A stretch of 64,000 nt of DNA from Paucibacter sp. DJ2R-2 (GTDB lineage: Bacteria; Pseudomonadota; Gammaproteobacteria; Burkholderiales; Burkholderiaceae_C). A program made the translations under genes and the position numbers. The stretch lies in contig NZ_JAJIRT010000004.1 in NCBI RefSeq assembly GCF_025717675.1, forward strand, positions 62,001 through 126,000. The letters run 5' to 3'. The notes below the pieces were generated by a model. The model was given only the letters and a program-made list of their open reading frames with translations. It searched no databases and had not been told where the DNA came from. Numbering within the stretch: position 1 is the stretch's first letter; each line of letters opens with the position of its first letter. Below, piece after piece: positions 33,621 through 41,979 of this stretch.

Positions 33621-34802
33621 ATGGCCGATTTGCACACAAGCGCTCTTGCCCCGTGGCTGACACCATGGCTGAGTGCATTGCTGGCCCTCGCCCTGGCCCA
33701 GAGCCTGTTCCTGGCCACGGCCTTGTTGTGGGGCCGCGCCGGAGAACGGCGGCGGGCGAATCGATGGCTGGCCGCGCTGCTGCTCCTGCTCTCGGTCTTC
33801 ATCGGCCATGCCTGGCTGGACCTGGGCGGCCATCTGGCACAGGCGCCGCGCTTGCAGCGCCTGCTCGGCCCCCTGCCCTTGCTGCTCGGGCCGCTGCTGT
33901 GGCTCTATCTGCAAAGCCTCTTGCAGCAGGGCCGGCCGCTGGACCGGCCGCTGGATCGGCGGACCGCTGGCCACGCCCTGCCCTTCCTGCTGGCAACCCT
34001 GGCCTGGCTGCCGCTGTGGATCTGGCCGGATGCCCTGGCCAGCCGCTTTGGCGCGCCCAGCAGCCCCGGCCTGCTGCCCCGGCCGCTGCTGCTGTTCGCG
34101 GGGTTCAAGGCGCTGCACCTGGGCGTCTATCTCTTCCTCAGCCTGCGCCTGCTGCGCCAAGCCCGGGCCTGTGAACACGGGGCGGCCGAGGCGGGGCTGA
34201 TCCGCGGCCTGAGTCACTTGAGCCACCTGCTGAGCGGCGGCCTGGCGCTGGCCGCCCTGCTCCTGGTGGCCGACAACCTGGGGCTGGCCAGCCCGCTCAG
34301 CCCGGACCTGTGCGCGGCGGCAGCCTTCACGCTGTTTGTCCATGGCCTGGCCTTCGTCGCCATGCGCCTGCCCCTGGGCTACCAGCCGCCGCTGGCGCCT
34401 CGGTCTGAAAGTACGCCACCCCGGCCCAAGACGCCGCCCCGCCTGAACCCGGACGAGCGCGAGCAATCGCTGGCCCGGCTGCAGGCCAGCATGGCGCAGG
34501 AGCAGCGCTTCCGCGACGGCGAGCTGAGCCTGGAACAGCTGGCCGCGCATCTGGCGCTGACGCCGGCCGAGCTCTCGCAGCTGATCAACCAAAGCTGCGG
34601 CTTGAACTTCCAGGAGTTCCTGAACGGCCATCGGGTTGAGGCGCTCAAGCTCAGCATGCGTGCGCCCGAGAACCGGGACAAGGCGATTCTTGACCTGGCC
34701 TTGGAGGCTGGTTTCAACAGCAAAAGCTCGCTCAACCGGGTGTTCAAAAAGCACACCGGCCTGACGCCCAGCCAGTACCGCGAAGGCGCCGAGCCGCCCT
34801 GA
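33621..34802 (+). CDS. Membrane-embedded AraC family regulator
   Basis: A 393-residue protein with about seven hydrophobic helices in the first 260 residues (from LSALLALALAQSLFLATALL on) and an AraC/XylS DNA-binding domain at about 295-390. The second HTH is clear: AILDLALEAGFNSKSSLNRVFKKHTGLTPSQYR, quoted here in parts (AGFNSKSSLNRVFKK, GLTPSQYR). This layout, a 7-helix sensor fused to AraC, is known in bacteria but its ligands are mostly undefined. Lies 36 bp after the FAD oxidase, so it may be co-transcribed with it. Confidence 0.88.
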   Translation: MADLHTSALAPWLTPWLSALLALALAQSLFLATALLWGRAGERRRANRWLAALLLLLSVFIGHAWLDLGGHLAQAPRLQRLLGPLPLLLGPLLWLYLQSLLQQGRPLDRPLDRRTAGHALPFLLATLAWLPLWIWPDALASRFGAPSSPGLLPRPLLLFAGFKALHLGVYLFLSLRLLRQARACEHGAAEAGLIRGLSHLSHLLSGGLALAALLLVADNLGLASPLSPDLCAAAAFTLFVHGLAFVAMRLPLGYQPPLAPRSESTPPRPKTPPRLNPDEREQSLARLQASMAQEQRFRDGELSLEQLAAHLALTPAELSQLINQSCGLNFQEFLNGHRVEALKLSMRAPENRDKAILDLALEAGFNSKSSLNRVFKKHTGLTPSQYREGAEPP

Positions 34803-34939
34803 AACCGTGTCCCAGGTCTCGATTTGACTGGGGCGCAGGGCTCAAAACACGATTTGGGGCGCCTCAGAACGGCGCTCCGGCAAGACTGGCGGCACCAAGA
34901 ACCCCGCCACCCGGGGTCCGCTTCACAGCCAGGAAGACC

Positions 34940-36025
34940 ATGCCACCCTTTGCCCAAGCCCTTCATCTCGCCGCCCTCGTTCGTCGCCTCGGCAGACAAG
35001 TAGCGCGGCTGCTGCCGCTCCTGATCGCCGCCTTCGCCACCGGCTTTATGGGCCAAGCCGCCCACGCCGGCCCGCCAGTGCATGAAGAAAGCTTCCGCCG
35101 CATCGGCGGCATCGAGCAATGGGTGACCGTGCACGGCGAAGACCGCGAGCAGCCCCTGCTGCTTTTCCTGCACGGCGGGCCTGGCAATCCGCTCAGCCCT
35201 TTTGCCAAAGCCATGTACGGCGCCTGGAGCCGCGACTTCGTGCTGGTGCAATGGGACCAGCGCGGCGCCGGCCAGACCTTTGCCCGCCGGCCCGAGCAGG
35301 AGGCCGAGGCCTTGAGCATCGAGCGCATGGCCCAGGATGGCCTGGAGCTGGCCGCTCAGCTGAAGCAGGAGTTCGGCGGCCGGCCGCTGATCCTGATCGC
35401 CAGCTCCTGGGGCTCGGCCCTGGGCGTGCACATGGTGCAGCGCCAGCCGGAGCTGTTTGCCGCCTACCTCGGCACGGCCCAGCTGGTCAGCGGCCGCGCC
35501 AATCTGCTGGCCAGCTACCAGCAGACCGTGGCCCGCGTTGAAGCGGCAGGGGACTCGGCCACCGCTGCCGCCTTGCGCGCCCTGGGCCCGCCGCCGCACC
35601 GCGACCCGCGTGCCTTCGGCGTGCTGCGCCGCGCCATCCGCAAGCTCGAAGCGCAAGCCTGCACGCCGGCGCCCCGCCACTGGTGGCAGCCCGAGGCGCC
35701 GTACCAGGAGGCCCGTACCCAGGCCGCGCTCGAAGCGGGCGAGGACTACTCCTTTCTGCAGTTCGTCGGCCTGGCCGGCGACGGCATGCTGTCCACCTTG
35801 GACCTGCACCGCCTGGGCCGGGTCTACCGCCTGCCCCTGCACTTCATCCAGGGCGAGCAAGACCTGCTGACCACCCCAGACGTCACCGAGGCCTGGGTGA
35901 ATACCTTGAGCGCGCCCGAGAAAACCCTGACCCGCGTGCCCCGTGCCGGCCACGACCCCAACCCCGAGCTGCTGCAGGCCCAGTGGCAGCGGCTGCTGCT
36001 GATCAAGGCAGGGCCGAAGCGCTAA
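34940..36025 (+). CDS. Alpha/beta hydrolase, proline iminopeptidase-like
   Basis: A 361-residue exported hydrolase with AGGAAG before the ATG. Signal region about 1-43 (LLPLLIAAFATGFMGQAAHA). HGGPG at about 78-82 is the oxyanion-hole motif of prolyl aminopeptidases, followed by VLVQWDQRGAGQTF. The nucleophile elbow reads ASSWGS near 155 with Ser as the nucleophile, and the terminal His lies in RAGHDPNPE near 336. The acid is expected in GEQDLLTTPD. It cleaves an N-terminal residue or an ester; the substrate is unclear because this motif set also covers other family members. Its stop codon is followed in the same frame by a flotillin remnant. Confidence 0.85.
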   Translation: MPPFAQALHLAALVRRLGRQVARLLPLLIAAFATGFMGQAAHAGPPVHEESFRRIGGIEQWVTVHGEDREQPLLLFLHGGPGNPLSPFAKAMYGAWSRDFVLVQWDQRGAGQTFARRPEQEAEALSIERMAQDGLELAAQLKQEFGGRPLILIASSWGSALGVHMVQRQPELFAAYLGTAQLVSGRANLLASYQQTVARVEAAGDSATAAALRALGPPPHRDPRAFGVLRRAIRKLEAQACTPAPRHWWQPEAPYQEARTQAALEAGEDYSFLQFVGLAGDGMLSTLDLHRLGRVYRLPLHFIQGEQDLLTTPDVTEAWVNTLSAPEKTLTRVPRAGHDPNPELLQAQWQRLLLIKAGPKR

Positions 36026-36505
36026 AGCGTTGAGGTGGTGGCGGCACTGCGCCGCGCCGAAGTCCTGACCATCGAGGCGCGCGCCAAGCAGGCGGCCGCC
36101 CTGGCCGAAGCCGAAGGCCGGCGCGCCATCAACGAGGCGCTGAACACCTTGTCGGCCGCGCAGATCGACCTGCAGGTGCGCACCTTGCTGCTGCAGCAGC
36201 TGCCGCAGATCATCGAGCAGGCGGTGCGGCCGATGGAGAAGATCGATTCGATCCGCATCTTCCAGGTCAATGGCATGCCCGGTGCCGCCGGGGACTCGGG
36301 CGGCACGAGTGGTGGCGCCAACGGCGGCACGCAGGCAAACGGCACCTTCCCCGAACAGGTGATGAACTCGGCCCTGCAGTACCAGATCGCCAAGCCCATC
36401 GTCGACGCGGTGATGAAGGACGCGGGTCTGAGCAACGAGGGCATCACGGGCATGGCGCACAGCCTAGCCGGCATGCTGCAGCCACCGGCCGAGCTGCGCA
36501 GCTGA
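36026..36505 (+). pseudogene. 5'-truncated flotillin (YqiK-like) remnant
   Basis: About 159 codons matching only the C-terminal part of flotillin/YqiK proteins: the EARAKQAAALAEAEGRRAIN coiled coil, LSAAQIDLQVRTLLLQQLPQ and MEKIDSIRIFQVNGM blocks, then the usual Gly-rich tail and a terminal helix. The N-terminal membrane hairpin and SPFH domain are absent. The piece is in the same frame as the upstream hydrolase and begins right after its TAA, with no ribosome binding site near the GTG at 36035. A deletion that joined the hydrolase 3' end to a flotillin 3' half is the simplest reading. Probably not functional. Confidence 0.75.
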
Positions 36506-36539
36506 TTGGACGCCGCCGCGGGAACGCTGCGGCCTACGC

Positions 36540-37136
36540 TCAGGCCTGCAGCTCCCGGTGCAACCAAGCCCGGGCCAGAGCCCAGTCGCGCTTGACGGTG
36601 GCGGGCGAGAGGGCCAGCAGCTCGGCGATTTCCTCGATCTCCAGCCCACCGAAGAACTTCAGTTCGACCACCTGGGCGGCGCGCGCGTCGACCTGCTCGA
36701 AAGCCAGCAAGGCTTCGTGGACGCGCAGCAGCTCCGGGCTTTCGCCCTCCGCAGCCACTTGCTGGGCCTCGGTCAGAGTCAGGGAAACCAGGGGCACATC
36801 GCGCTTGAGCGCCTGCTTGGCCACCGCATGGTTGACCAGGATGCGCCGCATCATCAGCGCGGCCATGCCCAGGAAATGGGCCCGGTTCTGCCATTGGGTG
36901 CGGGTCTGGGCGGCCAGGCGCTCCCAGGCCTCGTGGGTCAGCGCCGTGGCGCTGAGGGTGTGGCCGGCGTATTCCTTGCGCATCTGGGCTCGGGCGCCGC
37001 GCTTGAGCTCGTCGTACAGAAAGGTGAACAGCTCGTTCACGGCTGCAGCGGGCGGACCGGCCGGCTCTTGGCTGGCCAGCCAGCGGGTGATCTCCTGCGG
37101 GTCGAGCACAGGACGAGATGGGGCCGGGCTGCTCAT
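36540..37136 (-). CDS. ECF-type RNA polymerase sigma factor
   Basis: A 198-residue sigma factor. LFTFLYDELKRGARAQMRKE and the TLSATALTHEAWERL block (sigma-2 region, about 35-75), MRRILVNHAVAKQALKRD, then FFGGLEIEEIAELLALSPATVKRDWALARAWL (sigma-4 HTH, about 160-195; quoted in parts: GLEIEEIAELLALS, ATVKRDWALARAWL). This matches the TIGR02999 ECF group, which often lacks an adjacent anti-sigma factor. None is seen here. Divergent from the secreted protein at 37267 (130 bp apart), which may be a target. Start at 37136; a start nine bases earlier is possible. Confidence 0.88.
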   Translation of the reverse strand: MSSPAPSRPVLDPQEITRWLASQEPAGPPAAAVNELFTFLYDELKRGARAQMRKEYAGHTLSATALTHEAWERLAAQTRTQWQNRAHFLGMAALMMRRILVNHAVAKQALKRDVPLVSLTLTEAQQVAAEGESPELLRVHEALLAFEQVDARAAQVVELKFFGGLEIEEIAELLALSPATVKRDWALARAWLHRELQA

Positions 37137-37266
37137 GAAAACCATTATCAAATGAGCGGAGCGCGGTCCGCTTGCGGGTGGACCCGCAGGCCCATGAGCC
37201 TTTTCGAACGGCCAGCCTGCGTTAGCAGGCAAGACCACCCGTTGGTGGTTGCTGCGAAAGACGCCC

Positions 37267-38346
37267 ATGAACTCTCTGTCACCCTTGTCTGCGTTGGCCA
37301 ACTCATCCGGCCTGCCGCAATTGCTTTTGGCCCTGGCCCTGCTGCTGTTCAGCCTACCCAGCCCGGCGCGCGAACAGCCCGATCCGGTGGCCTTGGACGC
37401 CGCCTTCAAGCCCGCCGAGCAAGCGGCGCAGTTGCTCAGCCTCACCGAGGCCAAAGCACTGAAGGGACTCAAGCGGGTGGCGGTGTCGCAGTTCAGCGTC
37501 GAGTTCGTCACCAGCGACAGCGTCAGCGCCGAAACCTCTGGCTTTGCCGCCGCCGGGCGCGCCCGCGTCACGGCCCATCACCGCCTGATCGGCGTCGGCC
37601 AAGCTGAGTTCCAGGCCCTGGGAGATGCCATGCATGCTGAGTTCCTGCGCCAGCTGCAGGCCAGCGGTCTGGAGGTGGTGCCGAGCGAGCAAGTGCTGGC
37701 CGCGCCCAGCTACCGCAAGCTGGCGGCCACGGGCTTGGCAATGCCGGACGTCCAGGACGGCGCCATCACCGTAGCCCCCACCGGCATGACGCTCTACGGC
37801 GCCAACCGCCTGGCAGCACAGACAAGCCAGTCTGCAGGGCTGCTCAGCGGCTTGCAGGCCTTCGGCAGCGCCATGTCGGCGATCGGCAATATCAGCGAGC
37901 AGCAGGCCCTGCAGGCCGAACTCGGCGACGCCGCCTTGCTGGACGTGCATCTGCGCGTGCATTTCGTGCAATTGACCAACCAGAACAAGGGCTTCTTTGG
38001 CCGCCTGGCCAGCCAAGCCTCGGTGTCGGCCCAGACCGCGCCCAGCATTCGCAGCGCCCGCATGGGCGTGCAGGTCGGCGCCTACAGCGCCCAGTTGGCG
38101 CTCAAGCAAGCCCTGACCCTGGACACCAGCGCATTCAGCGAAGTGCGTGAGTCGGCCAGCAGCAAGGCCGAGATCGCCGGCGCGGTGCTGGCCGGCCTGA
38201 TCAGCCTGGCTTCCGGCAGCAAGAACAACAGCGACAGCCAGCGCTTCGAAACCGTGGCCGAACCGAACCGCTACCGCGAGGTGCTCAGCACCGGCCTGGC
38301 CCAGACCCAGGCGATGCTGGTCGCGCGGCTGCAGGCGGAGCGCTGA
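37267..38346 (+). CDS. Secreted hypothetical protein
   Basis: A 359-residue exported protein: signal peptide about 1-33 (LLLALALLLFSLPSPA, cleavage near ARE). The mature part contains a GLKRVAVSQFSVEFVTSDSV strand and an AEFLRQLQASGLEVVPSEQVL helix-strand unit, with a beta-rich second half (DVHLRVHFVQL). Pattern of VAVxxFxVEF suggests a CsgG- or lipoprotein-like alpha/beta envelope fold, but I cannot assign it. No lipobox. The 3' end overlaps the convergent DUF418-like gene by 62 bp. Divergent from the ECF sigma factor. Confidence 0.65.
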   Translation: MNSLSPLSALANSSGLPQLLLALALLLFSLPSPAREQPDPVALDAAFKPAEQAAQLLSLTEAKALKGLKRVAVSQFSVEFVTSDSVSAETSGFAAAGRARVTAHHRLIGVGQAEFQALGDAMHAEFLRQLQASGLEVVPSEQVLAAPSYRKLAATGLAMPDVQDGAITVAPTGMTLYGANRLAAQTSQSAGLLSGLQAFGSAMSAIGNISEQQALQAELGDAALLDVHLRVHFVQLTNQNKGFFGRLASQASVSAQTAPSIRSARMGVQVGAYSAQLALKQALTLDTSAFSEVRESASSKAEIAGAVLAGLISLASGSKNNSDSQRFETVAEPNRYREVLSTGLAQTQAMLVARLQAER

Positions 38347-39391
38347 GTCGCCGCATCAGCATCTCCAGTGGCCCTTGCGGAAAGCGGCGCAGCCAGGCCC
38401 AGCTGCCCACCAAGGCCAGGGCACCGAAAAGCAGCCCGGCGGCCGCCACCTCGGCCAAGCTGCGCCCGGACAGCCAGCCCATGGCCTCCAGCGTGCCCAT
38501 GCCCAGCACGATGTGGGCGAGATAGACACTCAGGGTGCTGCGCCCGAGCGCACGCAGGGCGGGCCAGTTCGGTGCCCACAGAAGCGCGGCCCCGATCAAG
38601 GCCGTGGCCAGCCCGCCGGCGCTGAACATATAGAGCGGCGTCGGTGGCAAGGGCGAGCTGCCCAGCCAGGGCGCAGCGGCCGGCCAAAGCTTGGGCAGCG
38701 CCTCGCGCAAGGCCAGGCAGGTCAGGAAGACTAGCGCGCCGCCCCAGGCCAGGCGCAAGTGCCAGTGGCGTTCGCCCAGAGGCAGGCCGGCCAGCGCCAT
38801 GCCCCAGAGGAAGAACGCCATCCAGGGCAGGATCGGATGAAAGCCGTTGAACAGCAGATGGCACACAAAGCCCTCGGCCTGCCAGAAGTCCACATAGCTG
38901 AGCGTGGCCCAGTCCCAACCTTGCTCGTAGTTCCAGTTCAGCAGCGCCAGCACATAGAGCCAGGGCAAGAGCAGGGCCAGTGCCATGCAGAAGCGCGCCG
39001 GCACGCCCAGAAAGAAAGCGCCGAGCGCGAAGTAGCAGGCATAGAAATGCAAGATGTCAGCCGGGAACACCGTGACATTGAGCAAGCCAAGCAGGGCCAG
39101 CCAGAACGCCCGGCGCCAGGCCTGGGCACGCGCCTGGGCTGGACTCTGGCGGACGGCGCCCAGCACCAGGCCCATGCCGGCCAGAACCACAAAGATGGCG
39201 GCGGTGCGCCCCTCCAGGGCCAGGAAGGCTCGGCCCAGAAGGCTGGACGCCGGAGCGTCCACACCCATGGCGAGGCGGAAGTTCACCAGGACCATGCCAA
39301 GCATGCTGAGCCCGCGGAGCAGGTCCAGCCCCGGCAGGCGTGACTGGCGAGCCAGGGGGGAAGCGGTCGTTGCCGTGGTCGTATCGGTCAT
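38285..39391 (-). CDS. DUF418-like polytopic membrane protein
   Basis: A 368-residue inner-membrane protein with about ten helices. LPGLDLLRGLSMLGMVLVNF near residue 18 is the start signature of DUF418 / acyltransferase-like membrane proteins (HGSNAT group), and the end (FPQGPLEMLMRRL) matches the DUF418 C-terminal motif GPLExL. Start at 39391; an ATG at 39409 is also possible. Family members are of unknown function, possibly acyl transfer across the membrane. It overlaps the convergent gene 37267-38346 at its 3' end. Confidence 0.75.
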   Translation of the reverse strand: MTDTTTATTASPLARQSRLPGLDLLRGLSMLGMVLVNFRLAMGVDAPASSLLGRAFLALEGRTAAIFVVLAGMGLVLGAVRQSPAQARAQAWRRAFWLALLGLLNVTVFPADILHFYACYFALGAFFLGVPARFCMALALLLPWLYVLALLNWNYEQGWDWATLSYVDFWQAEGFVCHLLFNGFHPILPWMAFFLWGMALAGLPLGERHWHLRLAWGGALVFLTCLALREALPKLWPAAAPWLGSSPLPPTPLYMFSAGGLATALIGAALLWAPNWPALRALGRSTLSVYLAHIVLGMGTLEAMGWLSGRSLAEVAAAGLLFGALALVGSWAWLRRFPQGPLEMLMRRLSAPPAAARPASPGSGPGRC

Positions 39392-39532
39392 GGGCGGTTG
39401 CTGCAGCACGGCGGGGCGCCATCAAGGTAGAAAGTTCGGCAGCATAGGGTCGGCACAGCGGCTCGCGCGCGACTGCCGCATGCTGCAGCCGAGTCGCTCG
39501 CCTTGCGACCTTGAGTAGCACGAGCCGGCGAA

Positions 39533-41866
39533 TCAGGCCACTTGGCGCTGAGCCAACCAGGCCAGCAGCGCATCCAGGGGCATGGGTCGGGCATGCAAAT
39601 AGCCCTGGATCAGATGGCAGCCGAGCTCCTGCAGGCGCTGCTGCTGCGCCTCGGTCTCGATGCCTTCGGCAATCACCTGCATGCCCAGCTGCTCGGCCAA
39701 GGAGATGATGGCGCGAGCAATGCGGGCGTCACCTTCGCCCAGCATGACAACGAAGGAACGGTCCAGCTTGAGAGTGGAAAAGGGCAGGCTCTGCAAGCGG
39801 TGCAGGGAGGAGTAGCCGGTGCCGAAATCATCGAGGTGCAGATGGAAGCCGGCGGCGGCCAGGGCGTCGAGCTGTTGCTTGGCGAAGTCGGCATTGCTGG
39901 CCAGGGCCGATTCGGTCAGCTCGAAGTGGATGCTGTCGCGGGACAGCCCGGCGCCATCGACCAGGCTGCACATCTGCTCGACCAAATGCCGGCTCATCAG
40001 CTGGCGCGGCGACAGGTTGACATTGACCACATGCCGGGCCTTGACGGCCAGCAGGGCCGGCAAGGCAGCGATCACCTTGCGCGCGACCGCAGCGCCGAGC
40101 TCATTGATCAGCCCGGTCTCCTCGGCCACAGGGATGAAACGCGTTGGCGAGCAATAGCCACCGTCCAGCGGCCAACGCGCCAGGGCCTCGAACATGGCGA
40201 CCTCGCCGCTGCGCACATCGATGATGGGCTGGAACCAGACCTCGAGCTGATCCTGGCGCAGGCACTCACGCAGCTGCTGCTCCAGCAACATGCGTTCCTG
40301 CACATCGCCGAGCAAGGCGTCGTTGAACAAGCTGTAGCGGCCCTTGCCGGCGCGCTTGGCGGCATACATGGCCAGCTCGGCATTGCGCAGCAGATCGTCC
40401 TTGTTGAGCGCCTGGCCGGCTTGAGTGGCGACGTAGGCAATGCCAATGGAGCCGGTCACCGTGACCTCCAGGCCCTGGTAGCTGACCGGCTGGGCCAGGG
40501 CCTGCTGCACCCGGCGCACAAAGCTCAGCACGCCCAGCTCGCCCTTCTCGGCGACATAAATCAGGGCGAACTCGTCGCCGCCCAAACGCGTCACCACATC
40601 GGAAGCTCGCACCAGTTCTTTCAGCCTGCGCCCGGTCTGCACCAGCAGGTGGTTGCCCAGCTCATGGCCCAGGGAGTCGTTGAGCAGCTTGAAGTCGTCG
40701 AGGTCGATCAGCAGCAGGGCCAGGGTCAACTCGCGGTGCCGGGCCTGCTGACCGAGCAGATGATCGAGCTGCTCGTAGAGCTGGCGCCGGTTGCCCAGGC
40801 CGGTCAGCGCATCGGTGCGCACATCGCGCTCCAGCTCATCGCGCGCCTCGTCCAGGCTGCTGACCATGGTGTTGAGCGCCAAGGCCAGCTGATCCAGTTC
40901 GTCCTGGCCCTGCACCGGCCAGTGCGGCGGCGAGGCCGCAGCGCCATGGCGCTGCCGGCGTGCCAAGCGGGCAAAGTCGGCCAGGCGCCGCAGGATCAAG
41001 CGATCCAGCAAGAGCACGGCGGCTGCGGCTGCCAACAGCACCAGCACAAAGCTGTTCAGCAGCAGCACCAGCAGGCCGGTCTGGCGCTGCCGCTCCAGGG
41101 CCGGCGGCAGGTCCACCTGCAGCAGCAGCTCGCTCACGCCCAGCGCGTCGCGGATGGGCTGGGTGACTTGGGCCGCGCTGTTGTGCACCGGCGCCGCCGC
41201 CGCGCCCAGAGCCTCGGCGCGCGCCGGCAAGAAACGGAAGTCGACACCCGCGCCCTGCGAAAGCTCGCGCAGATTGGGCTCGTCCAGCACCTGAACCAGC
41301 ACCAGCCAACCGACTTGGGGCGACAGTCGCTCGGCCCGGCGGACCGGGCTGAAGACCATCAGCAGGGGCTGGCCATCGGCCCAGCGCTTGGCATCACCGC
41401 CAATGCTGCGTCCGGCCAGGGCCGGGTCCATGACCAGGGCCCGCATGTGCTGCACCAGCGGCCGGCTTTCGTCGAGCCGCTCGCGCTGCCCTTCGCGCAT
41501 CTCGACCCCAGCATGCAAATGCCCGTCGAGGGCCAAGAAGGCCACCGCGCTGACCTGCGCATTGCGCAAAGATTCGACGGTGAAGTTGACGCTCAGGAAC
41601 TTCTCGTCCTGCTGCTCCATGAACGCGGCGGCGTCATCCCAGAAACCGTAGTCGCTTGCCACCCGCACCCGCGCGGTGACGTCTTGCTGGATGGCGGAGC
41701 TCACGCGCGCAACCCGCTCGCTGACCGCACGCTGCTCGAACTCAACCAGGCTGCGGTCCAGCATCCAGGCACTGGCAGCAAAGCTGAGTGCGCCCACCAC
41801 GCAGAGCAGCAGCACCAGGATGCCCAAGGTCTTCAAGCGCAGGCTGCGACGACTCCAGAGGTACAT
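39533..41866 (-). CDS. CHASE4-GGDEF-EAL c-di-GMP enzyme
   Basis: A 777-residue membrane sensor. TM helix about 12-33, periplasmic CHASE4-type region (YGFWDDAAAFMEQQDEKFLS near 73, quoted within limit), second TM about 267-288, a HAMP-like linker, GGDEF (about 350-510) and EAL (about 525-775). GGDEF motif TRLGGDEFAL is intact with an RASD I-site before it. EAL residues are all present: EALARW, NVNLSP, FELTES, LDDFGTGYSS, LKLDRSF, AEGIET, QGY. It could therefore both make and degrade c-di-GMP; in such hybrids one activity often dominates. Contrast with the degenerate EAL at 2113-5199. Transcribed away from the histidine kinase gene start region, 114 bp downstream of its stop. Confidence 0.94.
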   Translation of the reverse strand: MYLWSRRSLRLKTLGILVLLLCVVGALSFAASAWMLDRSLVEFEQRAVSERVARVSSAIQQDVTARVRVASDYGFWDDAAAFMEQQDEKFLSVNFTVESLRNAQVSAVAFLALDGHLHAGVEMREGQRERLDESRPLVQHMRALVMDPALAGRSIGGDAKRWADGQPLLMVFSPVRRAERLSPQVGWLVLVQVLDEPNLRELSQGAGVDFRFLPARAEALGAAAAPVHNSAAQVTQPIRDALGVSELLLQVDLPPALERQRQTGLLVLLLNSFVLVLLAAAAAVLLLDRLILRRLADFARLARRQRHGAAASPPHWPVQGQDELDQLALALNTMVSSLDEARDELERDVRTDALTGLGNRRQLYEQLDHLLGQQARHRELTLALLLIDLDDFKLLNDSLGHELGNHLLVQTGRRLKELVRASDVVTRLGGDEFALIYVAEKGELGVLSFVRRVQQALAQPVSYQGLEVTVTGSIGIAYVATQAGQALNKDDLLRNAELAMYAAKRAGKGRYSLFNDALLGDVQERMLLEQQLRECLRQDQLEVWFQPIIDVRSGEVAMFEALARWPLDGGYCSPTRFIPVAEETGLINELGAAVARKVIAALPALLAVKARHVVNVNLSPRQLMSRHLVEQMCSLVDGAGLSRDSIHFELTESALASNADFAKQQLDALAAAGFHLHLDDFGTGYSSLHRLQSLPFSTLKLDRSFVVMLGEGDARIARAIISLAEQLGMQVIAEGIETEAQQQRLQELGCHLIQGYLHARPMPLDALLAWLAQRQVA

Positions 41867-41979
41867 GCGGTATCCGGCGAAGGTGCGGTGGTCTTGGCTG
41901 TCGCCAAGGCGGCTGAGCGCATCTTAGGGGCGCCCAGCAGCTCGTCAAAACATGGGGCGCAGTGGACGCGCCGCAGCGC

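Noticed and set aside
34379-36460. A 693-codon minus-strand frame over the hydrolase
   Set aside because: Antisense artefact; the plus strand has a signal peptide, HGGPG and the catalytic residues.
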